Positions 24,540 to 36,009 of a stretch of DNA of 64,000 nucleotides are shown piece by piece. The translations under genes were made by a program, and so were the position numbers. The stretch covers positions 867,501 through 931,500 of the forward strand of contig BSBK01000763.1 in the NCBI GenBank assembly GCA_027943335.1. The letters are read 5' to 3'. Below the pieces are notes generated by a model. It did no database searches. It was not told the origin of the DNA and saw only the letters and a list, made by a program, of their open reading frames with translations. Origin of the DNA: Chamaecyparis obtusa. Taxonomy: Eukaryota > Streptophyta > Pinopsida > Cupressales > Cupressaceae. Positions within the stretch are counted from its first letter, which is position 1; each line of letters begins with the position of its first letter.

Positions 24540-26270
24540 GAACTAAGCCTTGTAATTTTGATAGTTTTGTCATTTTGTGAAGTTGGTTACACTTGTGATG
24601 TAGGGCCACAAAAAGACTTTTGTATGGTTAATCGGTTATTTGAATGGACACCTTACATATCTCATCTTATGTCATAGGTGTACCATAAAGTTAGGAATGA
24701 AGCTAATGATCAATTTGGAGATGATAGGATATGAATAGTACCCATTATTTATTCCTTAAAAACTTTTCTTTGTAGGTTCTTCATGTAGTGCAGGGAGACA
24801 CACCACCAAGCATTCAACCTCTTTTTGATCACAAGTTGCAAAATCAGATTTTCTAGTACTTCAAAACATTTAATGTTAGCGGATCTCACAGGCCATCATA
24901 CCTTGATAGAGATTAGTTAAGATAGGGATAGAATATTTTTTTGTTATGATATGATTCAATAAATGATCGGTAGCTTGTTTGCATTAATTGTTCTAGATAA
25001 AAGGACTACCATGATCATGTATTAGGTCTTCTAAACAATCTTACCATTTCGAGAGAATGATAGGATAGTGTTGGATTTCTTTGGGTCATAGTTAGAGGAC
25101 TTCACGTTGTATGAGTTTTCTAATATAAATGGAAATTTTGAATTAGAGATATTTTGGACATCATCTTATTTTCTCCATATTGTATTTAAATATTTATATG
25201 AATTTAATATAAATTATGTTTGGTTTCATATTTTTATCATTTATGAATATCTATTAATTCTTTTTGGATTTCTTTCAAGGAGAGATTTAAATGCTTGATA
25301 CAATTAATAATAAATATGAGAATAGGGTTTGGATTTTATAAGAATGATATGTGATCATGTGGGTTTGATAAAATGAAAGGTATTATCTGATATTTTAGTT
25401 CTCATTTTCTTTCATTTGCTGAGGGAAGGTTATATAATTTATCTTGTTTGACTCTATTTCGCATTGGATTAAGCACTAGTCTTGAATGTGATAGGGATAC
25501 CATTGAGAAGAAATCTAAAATTAAAATCATCTTTTCTTTTCTTTTTTAGAAATATAAGTAGAGTAGTACCTCCCCCCAATCACAAATGCATGATATATAC
25601 CAAGTAAAATAACTAATTGAGAATTGTGTTTCATGCCCTTGGTATAATTTCATTAGGAACCTGTCATGTTTCTATATGGATATTCGAAAGTGCTAAGTCA
25701 TAGAAATAAATAAAGGTACACATGCCTAAGTTTGGTAGAGCTTAAAGTGTAGAAGGTATATTGGCCTTGTTCATTAACCTCTGAGGCTAGTTATCTTAAG
25801 ATAGAAGATGGAAACCCTTACAATTTTCTAGTACATCAATTGGAACCACTAACACTTTTAATAATTTTTTCTTTATTTTTTTATTGTGAAAGTAGGAATC
25901 TAACTGAGAGTAGAAATTATGTTTCAATGTGTGCTCATTTAATATGAATAGTACATAGAGTAGAAATTGTTCTCTACAATGATTTTCTAAATCAATGTGT
26001 TTATTGAAGTTGACAAATCATATAACTTTTGGTGGTATCTTTCGTTCTATTTTAGTACCATTTTTATTATACTCAAAATGAATCATGCTAGACATATGCT
26101 CTTAATAATTTTAGAATTTTTTAAACAGTATTCTATTAAATAATTCTACATTAGGTTTTCTAACTCATCTGCTTCTTTGTTTAATTTTTTCACTAGTTTG
26201 AGTACGATTGTGTGGTCATTATTGGATCTTATGCCAATGAATACATATTTTCTTGAGCTATATAGTGGCA
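24540..26270. other. AT-rich DNA, no gene recognised
   Basis: After the decayed ORF the sequence is AT-rich. The open frame at 25107-25298 is Phe/Tyr/Ile-rich and reflects base composition. No element boundary was found; the 5' part of the following copia element may be hidden here beyond recognition. Confidence 0.4.
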
Positions 26271-26275
26271 ATGAT

Positions 26276-26337
26276 AATAAAAAGGTGAGCATCTTGTTGG
26301 GATAAGGGGTATGGTAATAAAAAGGTGAGCATCTTGT
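26276..26337 (+). repeat. Short direct repeat, 22 bp, 40-bp spacing
   Basis: A 22-bp word starting AATAAAAAGGTGAGC occurs at 26276-26297 and 26316-26337. It sits exactly where the copia homology begins and may mark the truncation or a slippage event. Confidence 0.6.
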
Positions 26338-26340
26338 ATG

Positions 26341-29300
26341 AGACAGATCTAAGGACAAAGGTAAGAAGGACATTAAGTCAAACTCTCAAGAGTGATCTGC
26401 CACTCCTAGAAAGAAATCCAAGGTAAAATGTTGGAATTGTGGGAAGAAAGGCCATATCCGGAAGGATTGCAAGCAGGAGAGAAAGAAGAAGAAGAAATAT
26501 ACTTTTGACACTAAATCTTCTCAGAGTGACCTTGATGCCTTTGTAATAGCCTTGGTAGTGCATGCATCTGATGATGTATGGTTAGTTGATTTGAGAGCAT
26601 CATTCCACATGATGTCTCAGAAAGAGTGGTTCTCAAAGCATGAATTGTACTATGGTGGAAAGGTTATCCTGGAAAGTGATTCCACATTGGAGATCATTGG
26701 AAGAGGAAGAGTTAGAATCAAGTTCCCCAATGATGGAGTAAAGGGAACTGATGGAGTACATCATATACCCAGTCTGGCTCAAAACTTAATTTTTGTCAGT
26801 AAGCTGAATAATGTTAGAGTCTAGGTAACATTTATCCATGATGGTTGCAAGATGACTAGGGGATCTATTGCTTTAGCTAAGGGTGAACATATTAGAACAC
26901 TGTATAGGTAGATGCCAAACATGTATGTTGTAATAGTGTCTCTGTAAAGTTTGATAAAACTAATATGGCAACACATGGTGTAAATGCTATGGAAATTAAA
27001 CTTCCTACTGAGAAAATAATGCTCTGGCATTATAGGCTTGGCCATATTGGCGATAAAGGTTTTAAAACCTTGAAGAATAAAAATTTGGTTGAGGGGTTGG
27101 TTGATTGTAACCTTGAATTTGATTTCTACAAACATTGCATCTATGGAAAGAAAAATTGTGTTCAGTTTTATTTTAGTTCTCAAAAATCTTATGGTTTGTT
27201 GCACTATATTCACTCTGATTTATTTGTATGTGTGGATGTTCCTTCTTTGTCTAATTCAAGATATTATGTGTCATTTATTGATGATTATTCAAGAAGAACA
27301 TTTGTTTATTTTTTGAGTAAAGAAGAAGTGTTTAGTCAGTTTAAGGAATTTGAAAGCCTTGTTGAAAATCAATTTGGGAGAAAGATTAAATGATTAAGGA
27401 CAGACAACGGTGGTGAGTTTTTCAATGCATATTTTGACAAAATCTATGTAGATCATGGCATCAAGATGCTTAAAATGACACCTTATACTCCACAATAGAA
27501 CAGAGTAGCGGAAAGGATGAATTGGTCCTTGATGGAGAGAGCAAGGAGCATGTTGGGAAGTGTTGGTTTGGAAAAAAAGTTTTGGGCTGAAGTGGTGGCT
27601 ACAACATGCTACTTGTTGAACTGTTCTCCTACCGCACCGCTAGTTGACAAAACACCTATGGAAGCATGGTCTGGTAAGAATCCCTTATTAAGACATTTGT
27701 GTGTCTTTGGCTGTGAGGCATATTCTCATGTACCTAATGTGAAGAGGTCCAAGTTGGATAAAAAATATCAATGAAATGTATTTTCATCAGGTATGGCATT
27801 GGTGTGAAGGGCTACAACTTATATAACCCTCTCACTGAAAAAGTGTTGTACAACAGGAGTGTTATCTTCTATAAGATGAAACCTGTCTCACTAGACCAGC
27901 CAGAGAAGATAGAAAAGAAAAAGGAAGCTCAGTTGAAATCCCTTTAGATTCCAAAAGGGAGATATTTCAAACTCCAAATGAACTTGAGAATCAGGATCCA
28001 TTTGTGCCCGAGAATGAGGATGGAGAGAACTCTAGTAGTCATACAAGTTCAGATGAATGTGATTGTGAACCTCATGTTGAACCTCATGAAGCTTCACCAC
28101 AGGAAGTGAGGAGATCTACTCAGGAAAGGTGGCAACCTGATAGGTATGGTTTTTCACTAGAGAGGTTTAATTATTCTATGTTGAATGTGAATTGTGCCTA
28201 TGCTTTGCTTATGGATGTTGATGAGCCTAGGACTGTAAAAGAAGAAATTAATATGCCAGATTCAGATTATGGTTGGAAGAAATGAAGGATGAAATGAAGT
28301 CCTTGGAGAAGAATGAAACCTGGGATCTCGTACCCTTTCCTAAAGGTAGAAAGCTCATGGGATGTAAGTGGGTATTCAAGAAGAAGTACGGTCTAGATGG
28401 TAGCATTGACAAGTACAAGGAAAGATTGGTTACGAAGGGGTATTCTCAGAAAGAAGGAATTGACTATGGAGAAATATTTTCTCTTGTAGCTAAGCTAACA
28501 TCCATTAGATTTATATTATCACTTGCACCAACACATGACTTTGAAATTGAGCAGATGGATGTGACAATAGTGTTTCTTCATGGTGATCTTGAAGAAGAGA
28601 TATATATGTCCCAACCAAAGTACTTTGTGGAAAAAGGTAAAGAAAATTTGGTATGTAAGTTGAAAAAGTCTCTTTATGGTTTGAATAGTCACCCAGAATG
28701 TGGTATCAAAAGTACGATACATATATTTTGTCTTTGGGTTTTACAAGATCTAAATCTGATCATTGTGTGTACTATAAAGCTAAAGGTGATCTAATACATA
28801 TTATTGCTCTATATGTAGATGATATGTTGTTTATAGGCAATAGTAAGGGAATGATCTTAGAGTTAAAATCTCAATTGTCTTTGAAATTTGAAATGAAAGA
28901 TTTAGGGCCAGCAAAATTTATTTTGGGGATGGAAATTAGAAGTGAAGGGATTGGTAGGAAACTTTGGCTCAACCAGAGTAAATATATTGCCAATAGTATG
29001 GAGCAATTTAATATGACTGATTGCAAGCAACAAGTAGTTCCAGTGTTACATGGAATGAAGCTCTTAGTTAGTGATAGTCTAAAATCTCTGGAAGAGGTTG
29101 AAGACATGAAGTAGGTACCTTATGCAAGTGTTTTTGGCAGCCTCATGTATGCAATGGTGAGTACAAGACTAGACATAACCCAAGCAGTGTGATTCTTGAG
29201 TCGATTTATGGAAAATCTAGGCAAGACACATTGGGATGTTGTGAAAAGAGTTATGAGATATTTGAAGGGACATCATAGTACGCATTGTTTTATAAAAGGT

Positions 29301-29810
29301 AGCTTAATTAAATCAAATAGATCAGTTAGAATTCAAGGATATGTGGACGTTGATTGGGTTAGGGACATTGATAGAAGAAGGTGCACCAGTGGATATGTAT
29401 TCATGGTGAATGATTGTGTTATCAGTTGGATGATTGAATGACAATTTGTAACCACATTATCAACAACTCAGACATAGTACATGGCATCTACTTGTGCATG
29501 TCAAGAATAATTTTGGCTTAAGCATTTGTGTTCTGATGTTGTCTATAATGTAGGAAGAATTACAATTTTCTAAGATAGTCAGAGTGCAATATGTTTGGCG
29601 AAGAATCCTACTTTCTATGCCAAGAAAAAGCACATTGATGTACAATATCATTTTGTACGTGACATGGTCGAAGATGGAAAGGTAAATCTATAAAAGGTCG
29701 GTACTCAAGAGAATGTTGCAGATGCATTGATAAAGTCAGTGAACACAGTTAAGTTCAGATCGTGCACAAGCTCCATCGGCCTTAAAGCTCCCGACTCTTG
29801 TTAGTCTTAT
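26341..29810 (+). pseudogene. pol: Ty1/copia gag end and pol, 5' truncated and broken
   Basis: Order is zinc knuckle, PR, integrase, RT, RNase H, which defines Ty1/copia. The knuckle CWNCGKKGHIRKDC is at about 26433-26474. The protease block is WLVDLRASFHM (about 26580), where the usual DSG is DLR, so the active site is destroyed. Integrase has the GAG-pre-integrase HYRLGH motif (about 27030), DDYSRR (27281), RTDNGGEF after a stop (27400) and the core Glu region near 27510. RT runs from about 28280 with CKWVFKKK, a frameshift near 28700 and YVDDML (about 28815). RNase H covers about 29200-29730. Stops include 26822, 27391, 27772, 29114 and 29439. There is no gag body, primer site or 5' LTR upstream. 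Confidence 0.9.
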
Positions 29811-29830
29811 TGAGTAACACCGTACTTTGT

Positions 29831-30018
29831 TAAGTGGGAGATTGTTGGAATAATGAAGTACGGGAAGTCTCACCGTATGATGATTCATCATTGCCACCGT
29901 ATGGAGTAACATGTTGGTACCATACGGAGTATGAAGATCGTGTATGTTGACACCGTATGGAGTACAAAGATCATGCATGTTGGCACCATATGGAGTATGA
30001 AGACCGTACATGTTGGCC
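29831..30018 (+). repeat. Polypurine tract and start of copia 3' LTR, with 33-bp tandem repeat
   Basis: The purine-rich AAGTGGGAGA (29832-29841) after the RNase H end is followed by TGTTGGAATAATG at 29843, a typical copia LTR start. Inside it, a 33-bp unit beginning ATGTTGGYACCRTAYGGAGT is repeated in tandem at 29911-29943, 29944-29976 and 29977-30009. A partial unit precedes it (29891-29910) and another follows (30010-30018). The LTR right end cannot be fixed because the 5' LTR is missing. Minus-strand PYG-repeat frames here are shadows of this repeat. Confidence 0.75.
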
Positions 30019-30094
30019 AGGGTAATCTTTAAGAAACCCCCCCTTTAGAAAAGCTGTAAAAAAGTGGCAAAAGTTAGAAAGAAAAAAAATTATA

Positions 30095-30480
30095 TTGGCG
30101 AAAAAATTTATTTTCAAAGAAAAAAAATAATCTGAAATGGTGAATCATTCATTATCCCTAAAACTATGTAGAAAATTTTGGTGAATCATTGATACTCCTT
30201 GAAACTATGTGAAACAATCTTGGCGAATTGTGTTTTTGTTTCGTAACTACAAAAATATATATTGGCGAATATAAAATAGTATTTATATTATAAAAAACAT
30301 AAATTGGTGAATATAAAACAGTATTTATATTATAAAAAATATAAATTGGTGAATATGAAACAATATTTATACTATAAAAAACATAAATTGGTGAATATAA
30401 AATAGTATTTATATTATAAAAAATATAAATTGGCGAATATAAAATAGTATTTATATTATAAAAAATATAAATTGGCGAAT
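30095..30480 (+). repeat. 42-bp tandem array, about nine units, anchored by TTGGYGAAT
   Basis: The word TTGGCGAA or a near variant recurs at 30095, 30137, 30178, 30220, 30262, 30304, 30346, 30388, 30430 and 30472, i.e. every 42 bp (one step of 41). Units from 30262 on are very similar (AATATAAAATAGTATTTATA core). The earlier four units have diverged completely except for the anchor and spacing, with 30137 and 30178 resembling each other. No ORF is present. Confidence 0.9.
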
Positions 30481-30577
30481 ATTCAAAACATAGTGATAGG
30501 ACTACGTGTCAAGTTGGGTGCTACGTATCATTTACTAATGAGTTGATGACCAGTTTGTGAGGACATTTTGCGTAGCT

Positions 30578-31520
30578 TCGACAGGCTAAAAGGAGGGTCG
30601 ATGGCTAACGGTTACGAAGATACACAATGGTCATGTTGATGGTGTGTGTGACTTTGGTGGTTATGTTGGCGGTTTAGAGTTGTAGGCCACGAAGATACGC
30701 AAAGTTCAAGTAAGTTTGTGATTGACAATATGGCATTTGCTTAGGTTCGACACAGTTTGTGGTGACTGGTGACAGTGTGTGTCATTTCGGCAGGCTAAAA
30801 GGAGGGTCGATGATGACAATTATGAAGATACGTAATGGTCAGGTTGATGGCGTGCGTGACTTCAGCAGTTATGCTGACAGTTTGTAGTTGAAGGCCACAT
30901 AGATACACAAAGGATAGGTTGATAGTGTGTGTGACTTTGAAATTTATGATCGCTGGTAAGATATGGGAGTTCTGAGGCCACGTTGGCAGTCTGTGTAACT
31001 TAGCCATGACATTACAGTGACATTGAAGACTGAAGTACAATTAATGAGACTTAGCGACAACAAGATTTTGATTAGATGTTAAAAAAGGTTAATTTGTACA
31101 AGATCTCAGCTATGAATCATAAACATTCATTATCTTTCTTTTCGGAGCCAAGTCACATTATGTGAAACATTGCTTCATAATTTAATGCGGCTGCCAAGTT
31201 GTCAGTTCAAAATTTAAAATCGCAGCTAGGATATGGTGGTTCCAAGGCAATGCTAGCAGTTTGCGTAACTTGAGTGGTACATAATCTAGGCTAGGATTTT
31301 GATTAGACATTAAAAAGGATAATTTTACGGGATATGAGCTGTGATTCATCAACATTCATTATTCTTCTTTTCGACTTCAAAGCCAAGTTACGCAGGATAA
31401 TCATACAATATTACAATGTCTGCAATTTTTCTTTACGGATATTCATTAATTTCCTTTTCCCAGGCAAACCACCTTACGTGAAACATTCCTTCAAAATTTA
31501 TTGTGGCTGGCAAGTTGGTG
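30578..31520 (+). repeat. Degenerate long direct repeats (about 209 to 270 bp)
   Basis: A CAGGCTAAAAGGAGGGTCGATG word with its following 150 bp occurs at 30582 and again at 30791 (209 bp apart). A second family has AAATTTATGATCGC at 30940 and AAATTTAAAATCGC at 31210. Its continuation, GATTTTGATTAGA at 31064 and 31295, shows a period falling from 270 to 231 bp through an indel. The two families share phrases such as 'gcagtttgygtaact'. No coding sequence is visible; this may be decayed LTR or satellite material. Confidence 0.65.
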
Positions 31521-31636
31521 ATTATTTTCTTTATATACTCGTCAGTAGTGGAATTGCAGAGCATGGGTGCTTTCTAAATTTCTAAATTTAGATGACAAAT
31601 TGGTGATTATTTGTATTTTATGGGCACTTTCACAGA

Positions 31637-31930
31637 ATGGGTCTTCTAGTAGTTGAGGGATCACCAAAAGATAACCCAGAACCTATTATCCAACCAAATT
31701 TGGATATGGAGGAGGAGATTTAGTAGGATGTCCTCAGTCATCTAATGTCTGTAGCAAGGGATCATGCTACCAGTTACGCCGGTTACCAAAGTGACATGTT
31801 CAAACTTGAAGTAGAACATGACAAGGTAGAGATGTGCGCCATTTTTTACGATCATGGCTTCGACCAGGAGGCATTCCAGGAGGAGATGAATCAGATGATC
31901 CCATTATTTTCTGGTCTATGCATCGACTAA
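31637..31930 (+). CDS. Possible small coding fragment, unknown
   Basis: From ATG 31637 the frame reads an acidic protein-like sequence with two consecutive stop codons near 31721, then an open part 31745-31930. The latter is rich in Asp, Glu and Met and ends at TAA. No domain is recognised. It could be a relic exon or chance; support is weak. Confidence 0.2.
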
Positions 31931-32458
31931 TCTTTTTTTCTTTATGGATATTACAAAAAAAATTGTTACTAACTTACTTGTAAATATGAATTTGAAATAA
32001 TCGAATGTACTTTTCATTTTGGATTTGGAAATGGTTGGAAGCTTGTCACTTCTCCTTCTAGGGAAACCACAACCGTTCAGTGAAATAGTGAATCAGTGAT
32101 TCAATTTAAGTTACCACTTACCAGTATTATGTACGTTGTATATAATATATTGTATACCTATTTTTCAATTTCATAGTAATATTGTAGTCTATAAATTTGT
32201 AATATTGTATACAAATGAAACATTGAGAAGTTAGAGACTCAGAAGACTCTTTTAAATAGTGTTACTATTTTTAGTTTTATGTAATATGCATTATTTGCTA
32301 ATACTTTAAATTTAAATAGTCAATACACTAAATTCTAACACAGCAACATGTTACATGAATCATGAAATTGAACAATAATTTTATTATTTATAAATTGAAA
32401 AATATGTAAATTGTAATTACTAAATCAGAATACTAAATAAATTGGAGCCCACTCCAAG
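31931..32458. other. AT-rich DNA, nothing recognised
   Basis: No ORF, element end or array can be supported in this stretch. Confidence 0.4.
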
Positions 32459-32655
32459 CTCCGAAGTTACGCCTGGTTGTTTCATAACTTCTCAATCTTT
32501 AATTTAATATGATGGTGATCAGTTCTGAAGTTACGCCTGGTTGTTTTGTAACTTCTCAACGGTTAATTTATTATGATGGTTAGGGGTTCCGCAATTACGC
32601 CTGGTTGTTACATAGCTTCTCAATGATTAATTTATTATGATGGTTAGGGGTTCCA
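32459..32655 (+). repeat. 64-bp tandem repeat, three units
   Basis: The word GAAGTTACGCCTGGTTGT or a variant starts at 32463, 32527 and 32591, giving a 64-bp period, with a TTAATTTAWTATGATGG core in each unit. Units 2 and 3 are closest. The 370 bp that follow, up to the target-site copy at 33029, hold no recognised feature. Confidence 0.85.
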
Positions 32656-33896
32656 AAGTCCCAACTAAATTCATGCGTAACTTTGTAAGGTGTTGAAAAG
32701 TGAGAGATAGAGAGTAAGTTGCATGCCACGTGGAAAGTGTGAAGTACAAGTGTCATGTGGCATGCCAGGTTATGTCGTAACATCTCAAGGCTTCATTTTT
32801 CTGGTCAGTCTAATAGTCCCAAAGTTTATAAAGGTGTTGCATGACTTCGTAAGTCTCAAATTTTTTGGATTTCAAATTTAAACGACCAAGGGCCAAGGTC
32901 CCTGATTTGCAAGTAGCAATTTAGCAAAGTTGAGATAGGATTAGAGACCTAGGGTTTGATGTACCGTTAGTGTCACTTCGCCAAAATGCTAATTATTTGC
33001 TCTTGGATCACTATGAAATCTATGCTGGAAGTGTGTTGGTGTCCAAAATGACGCTTATGCTCTAATAGGCTGCCAATATACCCTCAGATGGATTTTAGGA
33101 ATGGTTAACTCCAAAATGTTATAGGGACTTAATATGCCCTCTTTTGCTTCTGGCTTTGCAAAACCAAGGCGGGTGCACCTAACCTAGTATAAAATATACT
33201 TCATACACCAAGAACTAGGTTTGAATAATAGATAATAGAATAGCAAGAAAGTACTAAGTGTTAACCACACACTCATTGACTCTCCATTGCTATGGGTAGG
33301 AACCTTACACAACCAAATGCTGAAAACTTAAGGAATGGTTCTTAATTTATGTTTTTGAATCATAACAACCTCAATCAGGATATGCCAACAAAGAGATACT
33401 TATCTAGGCCAATGCCTCATCCATTGGGCAAGGTTTCTTAGATAGACTACACACACACACCAGAATGTATCTAAGATTCAAAGCCATAAACACATTCAAA
33501 ATCTCCTCTACTACTTACAGAATATCCCTACATAGACAAGAGATAAATCTAGGTCCTATCTGAAGCATCATTTAATCTAATCCTGGATTAGAACTCAAGA
33601 ATGAAGACCTATACATAAAAAGGTTATGCAGTGAACTGGAAAGTTCAAAATTCATCTACGTTGACACAAGGGAGAGATGAGACTCATGTGCCTGCATTAA
33701 GTATGAAGAATCCTCAAGTGTATATAATCCATCCAAAGGAACCCTACTTTCAAACTGTAGCTTAGACCTACAACTTTCTTTCAATTATCAAAAGAAATCA
33801 AGACAAGTCATTACAATTTAGACTGGTAGAAGACTCACAACCAGAAAAGTTTGAAAATCTAACTCCCAATGACCCAAAATGATCACAAAAAATCCC

Positions 33897-33902
33897 TTTA
33901 TA
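33897..33902 (-). promoter_or_regulatory. TATA box of the 3' LTR
   Basis: TATAAA followed by GGG on the minus strand, in the context CCTGGTATAAAGGGA. It is conserved in the other LTR, and about 500-1500 bp downstream (minus sense) of the hairpin array. Confidence 0.5.
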
Positions 33903-34403
33903 CCAGGGTTACAATGCAAGTACAATGATCATTTCCAACTCAAAAATTCAAAAACACCTAACCCCACCGAGGAGTTACCACAGACAAGATAGGGATCAAG
34001 CCGCAGCAAGCAAGCTCAAACAGTCTAATGCATTTAATCAACATTAGATCTTCAATCATGAAAAACTTTGAAAAGGCACCGAAGATCAATCAAAAGTCTA
34101 CAAAATTCAAACTGGAAGTGACCCTGCAACTGCTTTTGGTACATTTCATTTACTCCCCTACGGCAAGACACTCCTCTTTTGTAATCATCTCACACCCTGG
34201 AGCACACTAGAAACAACAAGCCAATCATTTCTCACCAAACAGGGTCATTTCTGCATTGAATTCCATAAAAATGGTACCCTCTATCGCTGGAAACTCTCAG
34301 AAATTCAAACTCAAACTGCAACGGTCACCATGCAATTCACGGGCTTGTGTTTTTAACCATCCAAACACCTTGAGTTAACTCCACAACGGTGATGCCAAAC
34401 AAT

Positions 34404-35416
34404 TGTCACATGATCGCATAGCCCGAAAATGGGCTATGCGAACATGTGACACGCCACTTCCCATTGCCTTCTTCATAACCACCGATGTTGTCGCTGCCAC
34501 AAAAGGGTTTGTCACATGTTCGCAAGCCAGAAAGCTAGCTCATGTAAACATGTGACAAGCCACTAACATGCACCCTACCGGTTGTCATGTCACCACCGAG
34601 ATACCCTAACCTGGGCCCACGTTCAAATCTACCATCTTGCCAGCGGGACCACCAAACAACTGCCACCGGGCCCCAAGGACACATGGCACCCTGTCGCATG
34701 ATCACATAGCCCAGAAATGGGCTATGTGAACATGTGACAACTTGTAGAACCCTTTGCAAAGTCCTCAGCCCCATCAGCAGTTAGGCAACCAATCAAAAAC
34801 CAGCACGCTGGCAAGACTGGCATCATGGGCCCACCTTAGAACCCTACAACCGTGACGTCTGGTAGTTAGTCGCATGATCACATAGCCCAAATATGGGCTA
34901 TGTGAACATGCAACAACCCATAGACCATCACCTTGCCACAACCACATAACCGCCACCGCATGAAATTGACAAAAAACTTTAGTCGCATGATCGCATAGCC
35001 TTGCAAAAGGTAATGCGAACATGCGACTAACTGCCAGCAAACCGCCGCCACTACCTACCATTAAGTTGTGGTGCCATGAAGCATATCCACCTTAGCACTG
35101 CAGACACATGTCAACCAGTCACATGATCGCATAGCCAAAAATTTGGCTATGCGATCATGCGACAGCCAACCAAAGGCCGCCACATAACCGCCTCCAGGAC
35201 CAATGAACTGCTTTACCTTTTAGAAGATTAGACGGTTGTCACAAAAGTGTGAGAAATAAACCTCGTGCAACTTTTCCATGTGAACAAGTGACAGCCACAG
35301 ATCCTGTCTGAACATTAACCGTGTCGGGCAATGGGAAGAACTGGGACCCACATGAGCAGGTGGCAAGCAGTTGCATCATCGCATGTCAGAAAAGTCTGAC
35401 ATGCGGCCATGTGACA
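34404..35416. repeat. Array of seven to eight related hairpins in the LTR U3
   Basis: Each hairpin is about 48 bp, with arms of the form GTCRCATGATCRCATAGCC and GGCTATGYGAACATGYGAC. Copies lie at 34404-34451, 34510-34557, 34692-34739, 34869-34915, 34981-35028, 35118-35164 and 35369-35416, with a weak one at about 35236-35294. Loops of 4-8 bases vary, as does spacing (108-205 bp). Variation is mostly CG versus TG/CA. The same array exists in the other LTR. Confidence 0.9.
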
Positions 35417-36009
35417 ACCAATTAGGAAGAGTTGGGCCCACCATCCAGTCAGATTTGCACAGTTAGAGAATGCCAACAAACAGGGCAGAAGTGCGGGGTC
35501 GAAAATATCCAAAGTTTTCACAATAGCGAAGGATCGAAAACACACAAATTTTTCGGCACCAAAAGACAAGTGCACAAAAGCTGGAAGGCAAAGGTCAAAA
35601 ACAATGAAGGTTTTCACACAGACCGAAAACATCATGGATTTTCAAAAATATTGTAGGTTTTCGACACTGTGGCAAATTTTGAAAATATTTTCCTGCAGAC
35701 CTTAGAACTCAAAAAACTTTCTGGGTTTTGCGATTCAGGAGATGTGATTTGGGTTGGAGCAAGGTGATACATTGAAGAGCACAGGGTAGGACACTTAACA
35801 AAAACTTTGTAGGGAACAGGCCATCTTCACAATATTTTTCTATGACAGAAAAAGGGCCTAATAGTGGCTTTAGTTGGGGACATGTATCTCTTGCAGATAC
35901 AATGAGAAAATAGAATCTACTGGAAGAGCAGACCACAAAATTTTAGACCAAAAACAACCCTAAGAGACCTAGGGAAGAATCCTAACTACTGCTCATGGAA
36001 AAAGATACT

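Larger units (their letters stand above)
33034..35863 (-). repeat. 3' LTR of minus-strand Tat-like element
   Basis: 2,830 bp, colinear with the right LTR. It lacks a short segment present in the other copy near 42973-42995. On the minus strand its U3 is the right-hand part. Plus-strand frames such as 34028-34210 recur in the other LTR and are not genes. Confidence 0.93.

Noticed and set aside
25107..25298. 63-codon ORF rich in Phe, Tyr and Ile
   Set aside because: Composition reflects AT-rich DNA; no start context or domain.
29736..30011. Minus-strand ORF with repeated PYG-type peptides
   Set aside because: The peptide repeat is the translation of the 33-bp tandem repeat in the copia LTR on the wrong strand.
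30095..30480. CRISPR-like array
   Set aside because: Repeats are directly adjacent without unique spacers of constant size, and the setting is a plant genome.
34028..34210. Plus-strand ORF beginning MHLIN, with a longer version at 43906-44256
   Set aside because: Both lie at the same place in the two LTRs, antisense to the element, and are not conserved in length; they are LTR sequence, not a gene.
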